Assembly: GCA_905221605.1 (NCBI GenBank)
Contig: CAJNDS010002368.1
Location: forward strand, 884,511 to 948,510
Length of the DNA: 64,000 bases
Direction: 5' to 3'
From: Symbiodinium natans
Taxonomy: Eukaryota > Sar > Dinophyceae > Suessiales > Symbiodiniaceae
Position 1 is the stretch's first letter. Every line of letters starts with the position of its first letter. Of the stretch, positions 57,001 to 60,000 are shown piece after piece. The notes beneath the pieces were generated by a model, which saw only the letters and a program-made list of their open reading frames with translations, was not told where the DNA came from and ran no database searches. The position numbers and the translations under genes are program-made.

Positions 57001-60000
57001 CCGCGTTCCTTGGGTGGGCAGGCTTGGTGCTTACTTTAGGGGTTAAGACTCGTACGCCTAAAGTTGTACCCCTAAAGGTTTTCTGTAACATGCTCCTAAA
57101 TATGGGCCCTAAGTGTTTTGGGAATCTTTAAAAAGAGTCCCCCAAAACCCAAAATTACCCGTCCAAGGGAGAGTCCCATGAGGCTTAGCTGCTGCTTTGC
57201 TAAGGTTCCTGGAGTTGTCTCTGGCTGCTTGAGCTGTTGGGGATTTCGGGCTTGGAGATCAGGGTTTAGGGTTTAGGGTTTAGGGTTTAGGGTTTTTCGG
57301 GCTCCCTCAGGGCCTAGGGCGATTAGAAAACCCAAAAACCTCAAAAACCCAGCAACGTCTAGGCCGAGCTCAGCAAGACGCAGCTCCTCGAAAGAGGGGC
57401 CTCCCTGCTGCCGTCTCCTTGGCACGGCGAAGGATTTAGGCTGTTGGGTTTAGGGTTTAGGGGATCAGGGGTTCAGGGGTTTAGGGGTTTAGGGGGTTAG
57501 GGGATTAGGGGTTTAGGGGTTTTGGGATTTAGGGGTTTAGGGGTTCAGGGTTTAGGCTTTAGGGTTTGGGGTTTAGGGGCTTTCGGCTTTCGGCTTCGGG
57601 GTGTCATTTCAAGCGCGGCCGTACGCCCTCAACAACCCTAAACCCTGCACCCCTTAAACCCTAGTCGAAACCTATCAACCCATACAAATGTCTGTTTAAC
57701 AAACGCGAATAAAAGGAGCAAAACATAAAAGCTAAAGCCGTAAGTCGAAAACCCTACGTCCTGTGACGTCCACACGTCCTTTGAAAACAAGGCCACCCGA
57801 GTGCCTGAGAGCCACTATTTCTTTTGACAGCCCCTAGGGTTTGCGTTTAGGGCTTGGGAACCAAACCCTATAAACCCTAAACTGAGGGCTTAGGAGTTTA
57901 GGGCTTTGGAGGCTCCTAAATCCTCAACCCTAAAACCCTAATCCCTAATCCCTATTGAAGCCCTTAAGCGCCTAAAGCCCTACAACCCTCAAGCCCCTGT
58001 AAACCCTGAACCCTCAAAGAGACCACGCGCAAACCCTAAACCCTAAACCCCAAACCCTAAACCCCAAACCCCAACCCTAAACCCTAAACCTGAAAGAAGG
58101 GGAGCCAAGTGGCGAGTTCCCGGCAAGGCGTTCGGACGAACTTGGCCCGGTAGACGACCGTGCCTTCGGCGCTTTTTTGTCAAGGAATTTTAGGGGCTTT
58201 CAGAGTCCCCCGAAAGCCCCTAAAGCCCCTAAAGCCCCCGTAAACCGAAAGGGTTGGTAAGGAATTTCGGCTTTGGGGGTTTGGGGAGGATTTCGTGGCG
58301 CCCTGGCAAAGGGTTTCGGGTTTCAGGGCTTAAGGGTAAAGGGATTTGGCCTCAAACCCCGAAATTGGAATCTCAACATCTTCCACGCTGGTGGAGAGCG
58401 CGAAGTAGAAGGGCTGGGTCTTTAGGAGTTTTGAAGGGCGAACTGCTTAGGAAGGATGCGTTTAAACCCCGACACCCTAAACCGGGGTGGGAGAGTGTAT
58501 AGAGGGACCATGTAACTTCCCTTAGTAGCATTTAAGCCCTAAACTCCGAACATCGTAACCATCTAACCCTATAACCTTCAACCTTATAACCCTAAACCCT
58601 AGAACCCTATAACCCTATAACCCTATAACCCTATAACCCTAAGCCCGATAACCCGATAACCCTATAACCCTATAACCCCAGAACCCCTGTAACCCTAAAC
58701 CCTAAACCCTAAACCCTAAACCGCTGTAACCCTCAACCCTGGAGGAAACCGGGCCCCCGCGCCGTCCCCCAGGAACTCGAAGGAGCGGATGAAGCCGTGA
58801 GCCTGGCAGCTCGAGGGGTTTAGGGTTCAGGGTTCAGGGTTCAGGGTTCAGGGTTCAGGGTTCAGGGTTCAGGGTTCAGGGTTTAGGGTTTAGGGTTTAG
58901 GGTTTAGGTTGTTGGGGGGGAGGGGGGGGTATCGGGTAATCGGGGTGTGGGGAGCTTGGGGTTTGGGCTTCGGGGTTTAGGGTTTAGGGTTTAGGGTGCA
59001 GGGTTTAGGGTTTAGGGTTTAGGTTTTAGGGTTCAGGGTTCAGGGTTCAGGGTTCAGGGTTCAGGGTTCAGGGTTCAGGGTTCAGGGTTCAGGGTTCAGG
59101 GTTCAGGGTTTAGGGTTTAGGGTTTAGGGTTTAGGGTTTGCGGTTCAGGCGGAGTTTCGGGCTGGGGGCTGAAAACTTACCGCGTCTTCTTGCTGGCCAC
59201 GCGCGCCCTAAACCGAAAACCAACCCAAAACCCTACAAGCCTACAGCCTTAAATCCTAAAACTGCAACCCCACAACCCCTATAACACCAACCCGAAAATG
59301 TAAATATGTCTAAAACAAGCTATATAACCCTACGACCCTAGACCCTAACCTGAACATAAAATATATGACTAAAATAAGTTATATAACCCTACGACCCTAG
59401 ACCCTAGAAGGATAACCTGACAAACCCGACAACCCTATGTTTCACGCGAAGCACACGGGGACCAAGGCTTGAGAGAGTTTTGCTGCTTTACTTGAAGGTT
59501 GGGTTTATAGAGTTTAGCGTTTAGTAGTTTAGGGTTTCGGGTTTAGGGTTTCGGGTTTAGGGTTTAGGGCTTAGGGTTTAGGATTCAGGGTAGGGTTTTG
59601 GGGGTTTAGTAGGGTGGATTGGGTTTGGGGTTTCTAGGGTTTGGGATTTAGGGTGTTCGGGGTTCTTGACGGATTTTCGGGCTTTAAAGGCTTTAAGTGT
59701 TTTTAGGACTTGGGGGTTTGGGGCTGAGGGTCTAAGAGCACTGAAGATGGCGAGCTCTGTCAGCCCATCCCCACAAAAGAGCAGCCGATAAGAGGGCAGG
59801 GAGCACGGTTTTAGGCATTGCCTGGACAGCAGAACCCTAAACCTTAAATCTTACAAACCCTGGAAACCCTAAACACCCTATAAACTCATATGAACCCCAG
59901 AAACCCTAAACACCCTATAAACTCCATATGAACCCCAGAAACCCTAAACACCCTATAAACTCCATATGAACCCCAGAAACCCCATAAACACCCTATAAAC